A stretch of 6,903 bases of DNA from Clostridiaceae bacterium (GTDB lineage Bacteria > Bacillota > Clostridia > Saccharofermentanales > DTU023), in NCBI GenBank assembly GCA_012800135.1, contig JAAZJV010000038.1, forward strand, positions 1 to 6,903. Reading direction: 5' to 3'. A program made the translations under genes and the position numbers. Of this stretch, positions 1 to 6,707 are shown in pieces. Position 1 is the first letter of the stretch. Each line of letters starts with the position of its first letter. The notes beneath the pieces were generated by a model. That model did no database searches. It was not told the DNA's origin and saw only the letters and a program-made list of their open reading frames with translations.

Positions 1-2684
1 AGTTAGCCGGAGAGGACGCGCTCCTTCGAGAAAAACTTGAATCTTCAAAGGCGACGTCACAGCGGCTTCTCGAAGAAAAAAATCGTCTGATGGTTCGCCT
101 TGTAGCGGTAGATCAGGAAATGGCGGATCGCAAAAAACAAAAGAAATCTCTTGATGAGCGCAAGGTATCGCTAGAGGAGGCGTATCGTGAAGCTTGTCAG
201 GAGCTCGACACCGTCGAAGCGGATTACGTCGCTTTAGGACAACATCTGCAAGAATCAATACAAACTCGCGATACGTTGAGTGAACGTATTGCCGCCTCTC
301 AGGCGCTTTTTCAGGAGAAGCGAGGCGAGAAACAAGCGCTTTCGGAACGCCTTCAACAATTAGAACATGAACAAAAAGAACTTGACGCCGATTGCGTAGA
401 AAGACGTGCCGGGCTTGGTCAACGCGATGAAGCGATAAAAAAGCTTAGGGCCAGAATTGAGCGCGACGAGCAACGCGCGGATAAGGCTCGCGCACTTACT
501 GAATCGCTGCAAGACAAAGCTTCCGTCATTGATCAGAATATCGCGTCCATTAAGCAAGCCATCGATAAACTGACATATGAAGCAGATACACTCGAGCGTT
601 TGGAGGAGGCTTTTGAAGGTTACAACCGTCCCGTCAAACTCGTAATGGACGAAGTGAATCGAAGAGACAGAAGACATGAGATATTAGGTCCCTTAGCCTC
701 TTTGCTCGCTGTACCGGAAGAACTGGTGCTTGCGATAGAGACGGCGCTTGGCAGTGCTGCGAATGATCTTGTGTGTGACACGCGCACAACAGCTGAACGT
801 TGGATTGACTGGCTCCGCGAGACGCGCGGCGGTCGCGCGACCTTTCTTCCGCTCGATGCGCTGAATCCTTATGCATTGAATCATGAGATTCTTCTTTTGG
901 CGGAGGGAGCTCCGGGTTATCTTGGTGTAGCTGCCGATCTGGTGTCCTGTGATGATTCTGTTGTGCCTGCGCTGCGTATGGCGTTAGGGCGTACTTTGGT
1001 CGTGAAAACGCTTCGAGAAGCGACTTCTTTGTCGGATCGAATTCGTCGCGGATGCCGTATTGTGTCTCTTCAGGGAGATGTTGTGCACCCTTCCGGTTCT
1101 ATGACAGGCGGTTATATGCCGACTAAGCCGAGAGGACTTTTGGGAAGACCGGAGCGCATCGCGGCAAAACGTGCAGACATCGCGGATTTAGAAGATCGGA
1201 ATAAGATCGAAAATGAGGCGCTTGACCGCGCGCGTCATAAACTTAGTGAAGCGGCGCGCGATGAGGAAAGCCTGTTGCGACAACTTGCAGATGATCGACG
1301 TCTCCTCATTCAACAATCTTCCGAGAAAGAGGGTCTCGAGGAGACGTTGCGTCGGCTTGAGGCGCTGCTTGATGCACGTCGCAAAGAGACTTCGCTGACC
1401 CGCGAACGTATACAAAAGATCGAAGATACGGAAACAGCGCTTATCGTGACGATTGCCGACGATCAGGAAGAGCGTGAGCAACTCGTTCATGACATCGATA
1501 TACATCGTGAAAAAAGCCGTGAAAAAGCCGATTTTCGCGACGAGAAACGTGACGCTCAGATCCGTCTTTCGGCATCGCTTGACACTCTTGCGGAACAGAT
1601 CTCATATTTTGAGACGATGGAACAGGAAAGCGATCATGAGAAAATGGAAGCGACGGTGCGATTAACATCCATTGATCGAGAATTTTCGTCGCAGAACGAG
1701 GCGCTTGACCGCATGCGGCGGAATCTTGAGGAAAACGCGATCAAGCGCGAGCAGATGGCAATCGATCACTCCAAAAAGGAAACGGAGTATAAGGCGCTGT
1801 TCGAAGAACGCGAGACGGTGTCGACGCGCCAACAGAATCTCCTTGATGTATATGAGACAGCCAATGAACGCGTGACGACACTGTTTGCCGCATATGAAAA
1901 ACATCGCTCAGACATGATGCGTTTAAGAGAACAAAACGATGATTTGCTGAATCGACTTTGGGAGACGCATGGATTGACAAAAGAAGAATCAAAAGGGCAT
2001 GTAGTTGAAGTTGATTCTATTCGCCAAGCTACCATAGAACGTAATACGCTTAAGAAAGAAATCGATGCGCTAGGTCCCATCAATCAGAACGCGGTCGCCG
2101 ATTACGAAGCGCTGATCGCTCGTCTCACGCATATGGAAGAACAGCGAGATGACATTGAAAATGCGGCTGAGAAGTTGCGTAGCATCGTCGAAGAACTTGA
2201 TCAGTCGATGCGCGAACAGTTTACGAAAACATTTCACGATATCAATGAGAATTTTAGTCAAGTGTTCTCCGATCTCTTTTCCGGTGGACAGGCTGAGCTC
2301 ATACTGGAAGGCGATGATGATATCTTGGAGGCCGAGATCGGCATTCGCGCACAACCTCCTGGCAAAAAACTACAGCGGTTATCTCTTCTTTCTGGCGGTG
2401 AGCGCTGCCTGACCGCCATCGCTTTGATTTTCGCGATTCTGAAACTAAAGCCGACACCATTCTGCCTTTTCGATGAAGTTGAATCGGCGCTTGATGATGC
2501 CAATGTGGATCGATTTGCTGTTTATGTTCGTCGCTATGCATGGAAAATGCAGTTTATCTTGATTACACATCGCAAAGGCACCATGGCAGCCGCCGATCGG
2601 CTCTACGGTGTTACTATGCAAGAACGCGGCATTTCTCGCGTGCTTTCGATGCAGCTTTCTTCAGCACTATCCTACGGCGACTGA
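1..2684 (+). CDS. smc: Chromosome segregation ATPase Smc, 5'-truncated by window edge
   Basis: Smc dimers form the core of the bacterial condensin that loads on DNA near the origin and helps compact and separate chromosomes, using ATP bound between two head domains. The frame is open from base 3 with no stop, so the ATG at 90 is internal. About 893 codons are visible against a usual length near 1,170-1,190, so the N-terminal head with Walker A lies upstream. Visible in order: charged Glu/Lys/Arg-rich coiled coil; a hinge from about base 687 (GPLASLLAVPEE) through GRATFLPL to SGSMTGG at 1092-1112; the returning coiled coil to about 2200; then the C-terminal head. The head has the ABC signature LSGGE (about 2388-2402), Walker B with catalytic glutamate (FCLFDEVESALDD, about 2460-2498), and the H-loop ITHRKGTM. 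The stop is TGA at 2682. ftsY follows after 26 bp with no visible terminator, suggesting co-transcription. The family assignment is secure. Confidence 0.97.
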   Translation, partial: LAGEDALLREKLESSKATSQRLLEEKNRLMVRLVAVDQEMADRKKQKKSLDERKVSLEEAYREACQELDTVEADYVALGQHLQESIQTRDTLSERIAASQALFQEKRGEKQALSERLQQLEHEQKELDADCVERRAGLGQRDEAIKKLRARIERDEQRADKARALTESLQDKASVIDQNIASIKQAIDKLTYEADTLERLEEAFEGYNRPVKLVMDEVNRRDRRHEILGPLASLLAVPEELVLAIETALGSAANDLVCDTRTTAERWIDWLRETRGGRATFLPLDALNPYALNHEILLLAEGAPGYLGVAADLVSCDDSVVPALRMALGRTLVVKTLREATSLSDRIRRGCRIVSLQGDVVHPSGSMTGGYMPTKPRGLLGRPERIAAKRADIADLEDRNKIENEALDRARHKLSEAARDEESLLRQLADDRRLLIQQSSEKEGLEETLRRLEALLDARRKETSLTRERIQKIEDTETALIVTIADDQEEREQLVHDIDIHREKSREKADFRDEKRDAQIRLSASLDTLAEQISYFETMEQESDHEKMEATVRLTSIDREFSSQNEALDRMRRNLEENAIKREQMAIDHSKKETEYKALFEERETVSTRQQNLLDVYETANERVTTLFAAYEKHRSDMMRLREQNDDLLNRLWETHGLTKEESKGHVVEVDSIRQATIERNTLKKEIDALGPINQNAVADYEALIARLTHMEEQRDDIENAAEKLRSIVEELDQSMREQFTKTFHDINENFSQVFSDLFSGGQAELILEGDDDILEAEIGIRAQPPGKKLQRLSLLSGGERCLTAIALIFAILKLKPTPFCLFDEVESALDDANVDRFAVYVRRYAWKMQFILITHRKGTMAAADRLYGVTMQERGISRVLSMQLSSALSYGD

Positions 2685-2710
2685 TAAAAGACATATTAGA
2701 AAGGCGCACT

Positions 2711-3622
2711 ATGAGTTTTTTCCAGAAGTTTAAAGAAGGACTTTCCAAAACACGTGATTTCATTACAGCTCAGATCAATCGCATGGCGGCCGGGTTTGGC
2801 GTCTTCGACGATGATATGCTCGACGAACTTGAAATGACGCTCGTACAGGCTGATTGCGGTGTCACAGCGTCCATGGAAGCTATTGACGCTTTACGCGAAT
2901 ACATCCGATCGACTGGCGATACTTCGCGTGAAGGCGTGCTTCAGATTCTTGAAGAAACGCTTCGCGGCATGATGGTCGAGAAGCATCTCGATCCGAAGTC
3001 TGGGGAATTGACCATTTTCCTCATGGTTGGCGTCAACGGAACAGGGAAGACGACGACATCTGCAAAAATGGCGCAACGCGCGAAAAATAACGGACTTCGT
3101 GTTGTTATGGCTGCCGCAGACACCTTTCGTGCCGCTGCTGTTGAGCAGCTGAAAAAATGGGGTGAACGTACCCAAACGGCTGTGATCGCGCATCAGACGG
3201 GGTCAGATCCTGCGGCTGTTGTATTTGACGCGATCAAGTCCGCACAGGCACGAAACGCCGATATTTTGATTATCGATACGGCCGGTCGCCTTCACACAAA
3301 AAAGAATCTCATGGATGAATTAGCGAAAATTCGTCGTGTTATTGGGCGGGAAGCGCCGGATGCTGTCCTTGAGACGCTTTTGGTCATCGACGCGACGACA
3401 GGTCAAAATGCGATTACGCAAGCGCGTGCTTTCCACGAATCGACACCCCTCACAGGACTCGTGATCACGAAACTCGACGGCAGCGCCAAAGGCGGTGTTG
3501 CCATCGCGGTTGCGCGAGAAACCGGACTTCCGATTTGTCTTGCAGGATTCGGAGAACAAGTCGATGACCTGCAAGATTTTGATGCCGACCTCTTTGTCAA
3601 AGCACTACTCCCTGAATATTAG
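2711..3622 (+). CDS. ftsY: Signal recognition particle receptor FtsY
   Basis: FtsY is the membrane-associated SRP receptor. Its GTPase pairs with that of Ffh to deliver ribosomes making membrane proteins to the translocon. The 303-residue protein has the SRP-GTPase NG domain: P-loop GVNGTGKTT at residues 107-115, DTFRAAA at about 137-143, DTAGR at about 189-193, TKLDG at about 253-257, and the closing loop AGFGEQVDDL near the C terminus. The first 25 residues (MSFFQKFKEGLSKTRDFI...) look like the short amphipathic lipid-binding helix. The long acidic A domain of the E. coli protein is absent, as is usual in Bacillota. I chose ATG 2711 because it starts this helix and follows a purine-rich AGAAAGG (2698-2704). 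An in-frame ATG at 2540 would add 57 residues read out of frame from smc and is rejected. Confidence 0.96.
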   Translation: MSFFQKFKEGLSKTRDFITAQINRMAAGFGVFDDDMLDELEMTLVQADCGVTASMEAIDALREYIRSTGDTSREGVLQILEETLRGMMVEKHLDPKSGELTIFLMVGVNGTGKTTTSAKMAQRAKNNGLRVVMAAADTFRAAAVEQLKKWGERTQTAVIAHQTGSDPAAVVFDAIKSAQARNADILIIDTAGRLHTKKNLMDELAKIRRVIGREAPDAVLETLLVIDATTGQNAITQARAFHESTPLTGLVITKLDGSAKGGVAIAVARETGLPICLAGFGEQVDDLQDFDADLFVKALLPEY

Positions 3623-3645
3623 CTGTCAACTTATTTGCTTGACAG
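3623..3645. repeat. 7-bp inverted repeat in the ftsY-ylxM gap, overlapping the -35 element
   Basis: CTGTCAA (3623-3629) and its exact reverse complement TTGACAG (3639-3645) are separated by 9 nt. The left arm begins at the base after the ftsY stop codon. The right arm contains the whole -35 hexamer TTGACA of the ylxM promoter. It could be an operator for a dimeric regulator, a weak 3' hairpin on the ftsY message, or chance. No T-run follows, so it is a poor intrinsic terminator. Confidence 0.5.
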
Positions 3646-3667
3646 GTATCTTTGCCGTCGTTATACT
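3639..3667 (+). promoter_or_regulatory. Sigma-70/sigma-A type promoter for ylxM-ffh
   Basis: A perfect -35 hexamer TTGACA (3639-3644) is followed by an exactly 17-nt spacer and the -10 hexamer TATACT (3662-3667), five of six matches to consensus. It sits in the only sizeable gap between ftsY and ylxM. Seven nt downstream of the -10 is A3675, the first base of the ylxM start codon, so the expected transcript would be leaderless or nearly so. The promoter would let the SRP genes ylxM and ffh be expressed apart from smc-ftsY. The start point is inferred from spacing only. Confidence 0.75.
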
Positions 3668-3674
3668 TGGCAGG

Positions 3675-4040
3675 ATGAACAAAGTACAAGCACAAATTCA
3701 AGACGATCGCACACGATGGTGTCTTTTACTTGATTACTATGGCGGTCTTTTGAGCCGCCAGCAGCACGAAGCCCTAAAGCATTATGTCGAGGATGATTTG
3801 TCTCTCTCAGAGATCGGCGATTTGTTAAAAATCTCGCGTCAGGGTGTGCATGATCTCATTCGACGCGCGACGCGTCGGCTGTCATCTTATGAAAATCGCT
3901 TGGGCCTAGTGATGCGCGATCAAGAAATGTATGACACGCTTTGCCATGCATCAAAGGCGTTAAAAGAGGGTGAGTGTGATGTCGTAGAAAGAGATCTCCA
4001 AGTGCTCGGCAATATCATCGGTCTTGGCCCTCTTAAATGA
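3675..4040 (+). CDS. ylxM: YlxM/p13-family helix-turn-helix protein, SRP-associated
   Basis: This 121-residue protein matches the YlxM (UPF0122, p13-like) family, encoded beside ffh in Bacillota and Mollicutes. Its members are thought to modulate the SRP GTPases, and the fold resembles sigma-70 region 4. What shows it: WCLLLDYYGGLLSRQQ near residues 15-30, then a helix-turn-helix at about 42-69 (DDLSLSEIGDLLKISRQGVH...), with the family-typical acidic DD before the first helix and SRQ in the turn. The C-terminal part is an acidic, probably helical tail. The start at ATG 3675 fits the family N terminus. The frame is open further upstream (to an ATG at 3495 inside ftsY), but that extension crosses the promoter. 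The only Shine-Dalgarno-like bases (GGCAGG, 3669-3674) abut the ATG with zero spacing, which would not work normally and suits a leaderless start. ffh follows after 67 bp. Confidence 0.9.
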   Translation: MNKVQAQIQDDRTRWCLLLDYYGGLLSRQQHEALKHYVEDDLSLSEIGDLLKISRQGVHDLIRRATRRLSSYENRLGLVMRDQEMYDTLCHASKALKEGECDVVERDLQVLGNIIGLGPLK

Positions 4041-4107
4041 ATGTCAATCACATTTTTTTAAGATTGAAAGGTACGGTTCGACCATTACGAAAAGATAAAG
4101 AGGTTTT

Positions 4108-5463
4108 ATGGCGATTTTTGAGAATTTAAGCTCGAGACTTACCAAAATTGTTGATGGTATGCGCGGCAAAAGCAGAGTGACGGATAAAGACATCACGGAT
4201 ATGATGCGCGAGATCCGACTCGCCCTGCTCGAAGCGGACGTTAATTACGAAGTGGTTCGCGATCTTTCGAAAGATATTCGTGAGAAAGCGCGCGGTGCAG
4301 ATGTGATGCAAAGTCTGACGCCGGGTCAGCAAATTGTCAAAATAGTCCATGAAACGATCATACAAATCCTTGGTGAACAGGAAAAATTGATCGTATCGCC
4401 GACAGGTTTCACCGTAATCATGCTGTACGGCCTTCAGGGTACCGGTAAAACGACGACGGCTGCCAAGCTGGCGAATTTCTTAAAAAAAGAGGGCAAAACC
4501 CCTATGTTGGTCTCTGTTGACGTGCATCGTCCAGCGGCGCAGGAACAACTTAAGATTCTTGCAGATCAGGTAGGTGTTGAGTGTTACATTGATCCCGACG
4601 AAAAAAGTGCCGCGAAAATCGCGAAAGATGGCCGTGCGCGTGCGCGATACATGATGTGTGACACACTCATCGTGGACACAGCCGGCCGCATGACCGTTGA
4701 CGAAGATCTAATGGCGGAACTGAAAACAGTCAACGATGTCATCAAACCTGATGAAAAATTGCTGATTGTTGATGCTATGATCGGACAGGAGGCCGTCAGC
4801 ATCGCGCAAGCATTTGAAGAGGAAATCGGTGTTACTGGATTCATCATGACGAAAGTCGACGGCGACGCGCGTGGAGGCGCAGCGCTTTCGATTCGCCGTA
4901 TGACAGGTAAGCCGATCAAGATGCTCGGCACCGGTGAAAAAATAGAAGATCTCGAAGTGTTCCATCCGGACCGCCTAGCTTCGCGTATCCTCGGCATGGG
5001 CGACGTCCTCACGTTGATTGAGAAAGCTTCGCAGGCCATCGATGAGGAGCAGGCTCGTAAAACGATGGAGAGTCTGCGCGCGAATCGTTTCACTATGCAG
5101 GATATGTTGGACCAGCTCGAACAAGTGCGCAATATGGGATCGATGAAAGATATGCTCGCCATGATGCCCGGCGTCGGAAAACAATTAGGAAATCTCGACG
5201 TCGACGAGACGGCGCTTGACAGGACACGTGCCATCATTCAATCGATGACGGTACGTGAACGCAATAATCCTAAGGTGCTCAATGCTTCAAGACGACGTCG
5301 TGTCGCCAGTGGTAGCGGCGTATCGGTACAGGAGGTCAATCGTGTCGTTCGTCAATACGACGATATGGTGAAAATGATGAAGCAGTTTGGTATGCTTGGC
5401 GGAGGCAAAAAACGAAGGCGCCGTCCGAAGCGTGGTATGCCCTTTGGCGGATTCGGCTTTTAA
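4108..5463 (+). CDS. ffh: Signal recognition particle protein Ffh (SRP54)
   Basis: Ffh binds the 4.5S/6S SRP RNA and the signal sequences of nascent proteins, then docks on FtsY through its own GTPase. At 451 residues it is of normal length. An N-domain helical bundle (1 to about 90) precedes the G domain: P-loop GLQGTGKTT at 108-116, DVHRPAA at about 138-144 (a histidine where tyrosine is common), DTAGR at about 190-194, TKVDG at about 248-252, and the GTGEKIEDLEVFHPDR closing loop. The Met-rich M domain starts near residue 320, with MQDMLDQLEQV, MKDMLAMMPG, and the RNA-binding SRRRRVASGSGVSVQEVN from about 394. The tail is basic and Gly-rich. ATG 4108 follows AAAGAGG at 4097-4103. It is probably carried on the transcript from the promoter at 3639-3667; I found no convincing promoter in the 67-bp gap before it. 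Confidence 0.97.
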   Translation: MAIFENLSSRLTKIVDGMRGKSRVTDKDITDMMREIRLALLEADVNYEVVRDLSKDIREKARGADVMQSLTPGQQIVKIVHETIIQILGEQEKLIVSPTGFTVIMLYGLQGTGKTTTAAKLANFLKKEGKTPMLVSVDVHRPAAQEQLKILADQVGVECYIDPDEKSAAKIAKDGRARARYMMCDTLIVDTAGRMTVDEDLMAELKTVNDVIKPDEKLLIVDAMIGQEAVSIAQAFEEEIGVTGFIMTKVDGDARGGAALSIRRMTGKPIKMLGTGEKIEDLEVFHPDRLASRILGMGDVLTLIEKASQAIDEEQARKTMESLRANRFTMQDMLDQLEQVRNMGSMKDMLAMMPGVGKQLGNLDVDETALDRTRAIIQSMTVRERNNPKVLNASRRRRVASGSGVSVQEVNRVVRQYDDMVKMMKQFGMLGGGKKRRRRPKRGMPFGGFGF

Positions 5464-5473
5464 CACAGAACTT

Positions 5474-5493
5474 ACAGCCGGCTACAACCGGTT
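5474..5493. repeat. Two abutting 10-bp repeats with palindromic cores upstream of rpsP
   Basis: ACAGCCGGCT (5474-5483) is followed immediately by ACAACCGGTT (5484-5493). They match at 8 of 10 positions, and each holds an 8-bp perfect palindrome (AGCCGGCT, AACCGGTT). In RNA, bases 5475-5481 can pair with 5488-5494 to give a 7-bp stem (one G-U pair) closed by a 6-nt loop. The hairpin lies 32 nt upstream of the rpsP Shine-Dalgarno. No T-run follows, so it does not look like a terminator. It could be a tandem operator or a leader/processing hairpin. Confidence 0.5.
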
Positions 5494-5525
5494 GAAAGCA
5501 TAAATACTATAAAATATCCTTAATT

Positions 5526-5530
5526 GGAGG
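5526..5530 (+). promoter_or_regulatory. Strong ribosome binding site of rpsP
   Basis: GGAGG lies 7 nt before the rpsP ATG, in an A-rich context following the AT-rich stretch 5501-5525. It is the clearest Shine-Dalgarno in the window, as expected for a highly translated ribosomal protein gene. The AT-rich stretch includes TATAAA (5508-5513), but no -35 hexamer lies at a usable distance, so I do not call a promoter here. Confidence 0.8.
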
Positions 5531-5537
5531 AAAAAAG

Positions 5538-5783
5538 ATGGCAGTAAAAATTCGACTCAAACGCATTGGCAAGAAGAAACAGCCTTACTATCGCGTCGTT
5601 GTCGCGGATGCGCGTTTTCCGCGCGATGGACGCACAATCGAAGAGATTGGAACTTATAACCCGCATACCGATCCTTCAACCCTGACGGTAGATGAACAGA
5701 AAGTCAAAGACTGGATCAGCAAAGGCGCCCAGCCTACTGATACCGTCAAAAAGCTGTTAAAATACAACGGCATTTTGGAGTAA
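5538..5783 (+). CDS. rpsP: 30S ribosomal protein S16
   Basis: S16 is a primary 16S rRNA-binding protein of the small subunit body, needed for efficient 30S assembly. The 81-residue product is full length for the family. It opens with the conserved [19 protein letters not shown] and continues with [12 protein letters not shown] and IEEIGTYNP, all hallmark S16 segments. The C-terminal half ([20 protein letters not shown]) is also typical. The start is fixed by the GGAGG site and the family N terminus. It ends 3 bp before the KH-protein gene, whose ribosome binding site lies in its last codons, so the two are probably translationally coupled. Confidence 0.98.
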   Translation: MAVKIRLKRIGKKKQPYYRVVVADARFPRDGRTIEEIGTYNPHTDPSTLTVDEQKVKDWISKGAQPTDTVKKLLKYNGILE

Positions 5784-5786
5784 TCT

Positions 5787-6017
5787 ATGGAAGCATTATT
5801 GCGATCCGTCATTGAACCGCTCATTCTGAATCCTGAAGAGCTTGAAATTCGTATGGATGTTCGCGGCCGTGAGGTCAATCTGACTGTTTCAGCCAATCCG
5901 GATGATGTCGGAAGGATTATCGGCCGCGGCGGACGACGTGCACAGTCCATCCGTTCGATCATGAAAGCTAAGGGCGCCATGGAGAATAAGCGCGTCAACG
6001 TCGAGATTCTTTCGTAA
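5787..6017 (+). CDS. khpA: KH-domain RNA-binding protein KhpA (YlqC family)
   Basis: KhpA is a small single-KH-domain RNA-binding protein. In Bacillota it works with KhpB/Jag and affects cell division and elongation, probably through RNA. The 76-residue protein is full length. It begins MEALLRSVIEPLI, and the KH signature VGRIIGRGGRRAQSIR carries the GXXG loop as GRGG at residues 46-49, the part that contacts RNA. Its ribosome binding site, TTGGAG (5775-5780), is built from the last codons of rpsP, 6 nt from the ATG. In Bacillus a ylqD gene follows; here rimM follows directly after 16 bp. Confidence 0.95.
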   Translation: MEALLRSVIEPLILNPEELEIRMDVRGREVNLTVSANPDDVGRIIGRGGRRAQSIRSIMKAKGAMENKRVNVEILS

Positions 6018-6033
6018 CAAAAAGGAATAAACG

Positions 6034-6600
6034 ATGAGACAGCCGTATCTCATTATTGCGCGTGTTAAACGAGCTCACGGTGTTAGGGGAGAAGTGTACG
6101 CAGACATTCTCACCGATGACGAAGAGCGCTTTTACCCCGGGCTTCAGGTTTTCCTATTTTCTCATGAACGCATTGAAAACCAACAGCCATCGGGTGTGTT
6201 GACAATTGAACAGGTTCGTTATGGTCCGTCCGGTCTTCTTCTCTTTTTTGAGGAATGTGGCAGCAGGGAAGATGCCGCGCAATACAGCGGACTTTATCTT
6301 GCCGTGCGACGCGAAGACGCGCTCCCGTTGCGTGACGAATCTGAGTTCTACGTCGGGGAACTACTTGGTGCATCGGTTTTCGATGATGTCCGCGGATTCT
6401 TGGGTGTCATTGCATCGGTCGACACTGTCGGTTCTTCCACTGTCGTTGCTGTGAGAGATCCCGGGAAAAGGGACATATACATTCCCTTTCGAGAAATATA
6501 TTTTCGTCATATCGATATTGATGCCGATCGTATCGATGTCACCCTTCCCTCGGATCTCTACGGGCTTTACCGCGTAGAGGACAACGAGAAGGAGACGTAG
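6034..6600 (+). CDS. rimM: Ribosome maturation factor RimM
   Basis: RimM helps late assembly of the 30S head, acting near S19. The 188-residue protein has the expected two domains. The N-terminal RimM barrel (about 5-90) has IIARVKRAHGVRGEV with the family HGxxGEV motif at about 15-21, then DDEERFYPGLQVFL. A C-terminal PRC-barrel (about 100-175) begins EFYVGELLGASVFDD and includes the segment IPFREIYFRHIDIDADRIDV, which matches the usual 'P....fv..vD...k.I.V' pattern. ATG 6034 follows AAGGA (6022-6026). The last codons contain AAGGAG (6589-6594), which may serve the micro-ORF starting 5 bp after the rimM stop. The pairing of rimM with trmD is conserved widely in bacteria. Confidence 0.95.
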   Translation: MRQPYLIIARVKRAHGVRGEVYADILTDDEERFYPGLQVFLFSHERIENQQPSGVLTIEQVRYGPSGLLLFFEECGSREDAAQYSGLYLAVRREDALPLRDESEFYVGELLGASVFDDVRGFLGVIASVDTVGSSTVVAVRDPGKRDIYIPFREIYFRHIDIDADRIDVTLPSDLYGLYRVEDNEKET

Positions 6601-6605
6601 ACGAG

Positions 6606-6707
6606 ATGAGCAAGCTCTCTCTTTTATCGTTTTCTAGAGAACACGTTGTGAATGTGTTGAAGCGCTACATCGACGGGCGCGCGTTGCGTGAAGGGAGGAT
6701 GGTGTGA
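6606..6707 (+). CDS. 33-codon micro-ORF, partial duplicate of the TrmD N terminus
   Basis: The peptide starts MSKLSLLSFSREHVV and ends DGRALREGRMV. Aligned without gaps to the TrmD encoded immediately downstream, 16 of 33 residues are identical (counting the initiator), including LLS, E.VV and GRALREG. At DNA level about 65 of 99 positions match at a fixed offset of 98 bp, with 19 of 21 matching over the GRALREG codons (6675-6695 against 6773-6793). The FPE motif of TrmD is lost (SRE). The peptide stops before any AdoMet-binding or catalytic region, so it cannot be a methyltransferase. A possible ribosome binding site, AAGGAG (6589-6594), lies 11 nt upstream, which is rather far. Its TGA overlaps the trmD GTG as GTGA, and its final codons supply the trmD ribosome binding site. 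It could be a translated leader peptide or a non-functional duplication remnant. The homology is seen directly; function is unknown. Confidence 0.65.
   Translation: MSKLSLLSFSREHVVNVLKRYIDGRALREGRMV
6692..6698 (+). promoter_or_regulatory. trmD ribosome binding site inside the micro-ORF
   Basis: AGGGAGG lies 5 nt before the GTG at 6704 and is formed by the micro-ORF codons for Glu-Gly-Arg. It decides the trmD start: an in-frame TGA at 6689-6691 blocks any upstream start, leaving GTG 6704 as the only good initiator. Ribosomes finishing the micro-ORF would stop directly on this start, the usual setting for translational coupling. Confidence 0.75.

Noticed and set aside
360..876. Minus-strand open frames across smc and other genes
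   Set aside because: They lie opposite strongly conserved coding sequence, have no recognisable domains and no ribosome sites of note, so they are shadows.
2540..2710. N-terminal extension of FtsY from an in-frame ATG inside smc
   Set aside because: The 57 extra residues are an out-of-frame reading of the conserved Smc C terminus, and the FtsY-like amphipathic start MSFFQKF begins at 2711 after a purine-rich ribosome site.
3495..3674. Longer ylxM starting inside ftsY
   Set aside because: The extra 60 residues are a shadow of ftsY and of the promoter region; the family N terminus aligns with the ATG at 3675.
4040..4059. AATGT-CAATC-ACATT stem followed by a T-run as an intrinsic terminator between ylxM and ffh
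   Set aside because: The stem is only 5 bp and almost all A-T, too weak for a convincing terminator, and ffh has no good promoter of its own behind it.
4064..4099. TTGAAA as the -35 of a separate ffh promoter
   Set aside because: No acceptable -10 hexamer lies 16-18 nt downstream; GATAAA at 4094 is 24 nt away.
4041..4107. Small cytoplasmic SRP RNA gene near ffh
   Set aside because: The gap is only 67 bp and shows none of the conserved SRP RNA domain IV bases or hairpin.
5492..5515. Promoter for rpsP from TTGAAA and TATAAA/TAAAAT
   Set aside because: The spacing is 10-12 nt, far too short, and nothing resembling TTGACA sits at the right distance upstream.
6606..6707. Attenuator leader sensing TrmD activity through codons read by TrmD-modified tRNAs
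   Set aside because: The peptide has no Pro codons, no Arg CGG, and only two CTN Leu codons (CTC, CTT), and I see no alternating hairpins or terminator before trmD. The idea is not supported.
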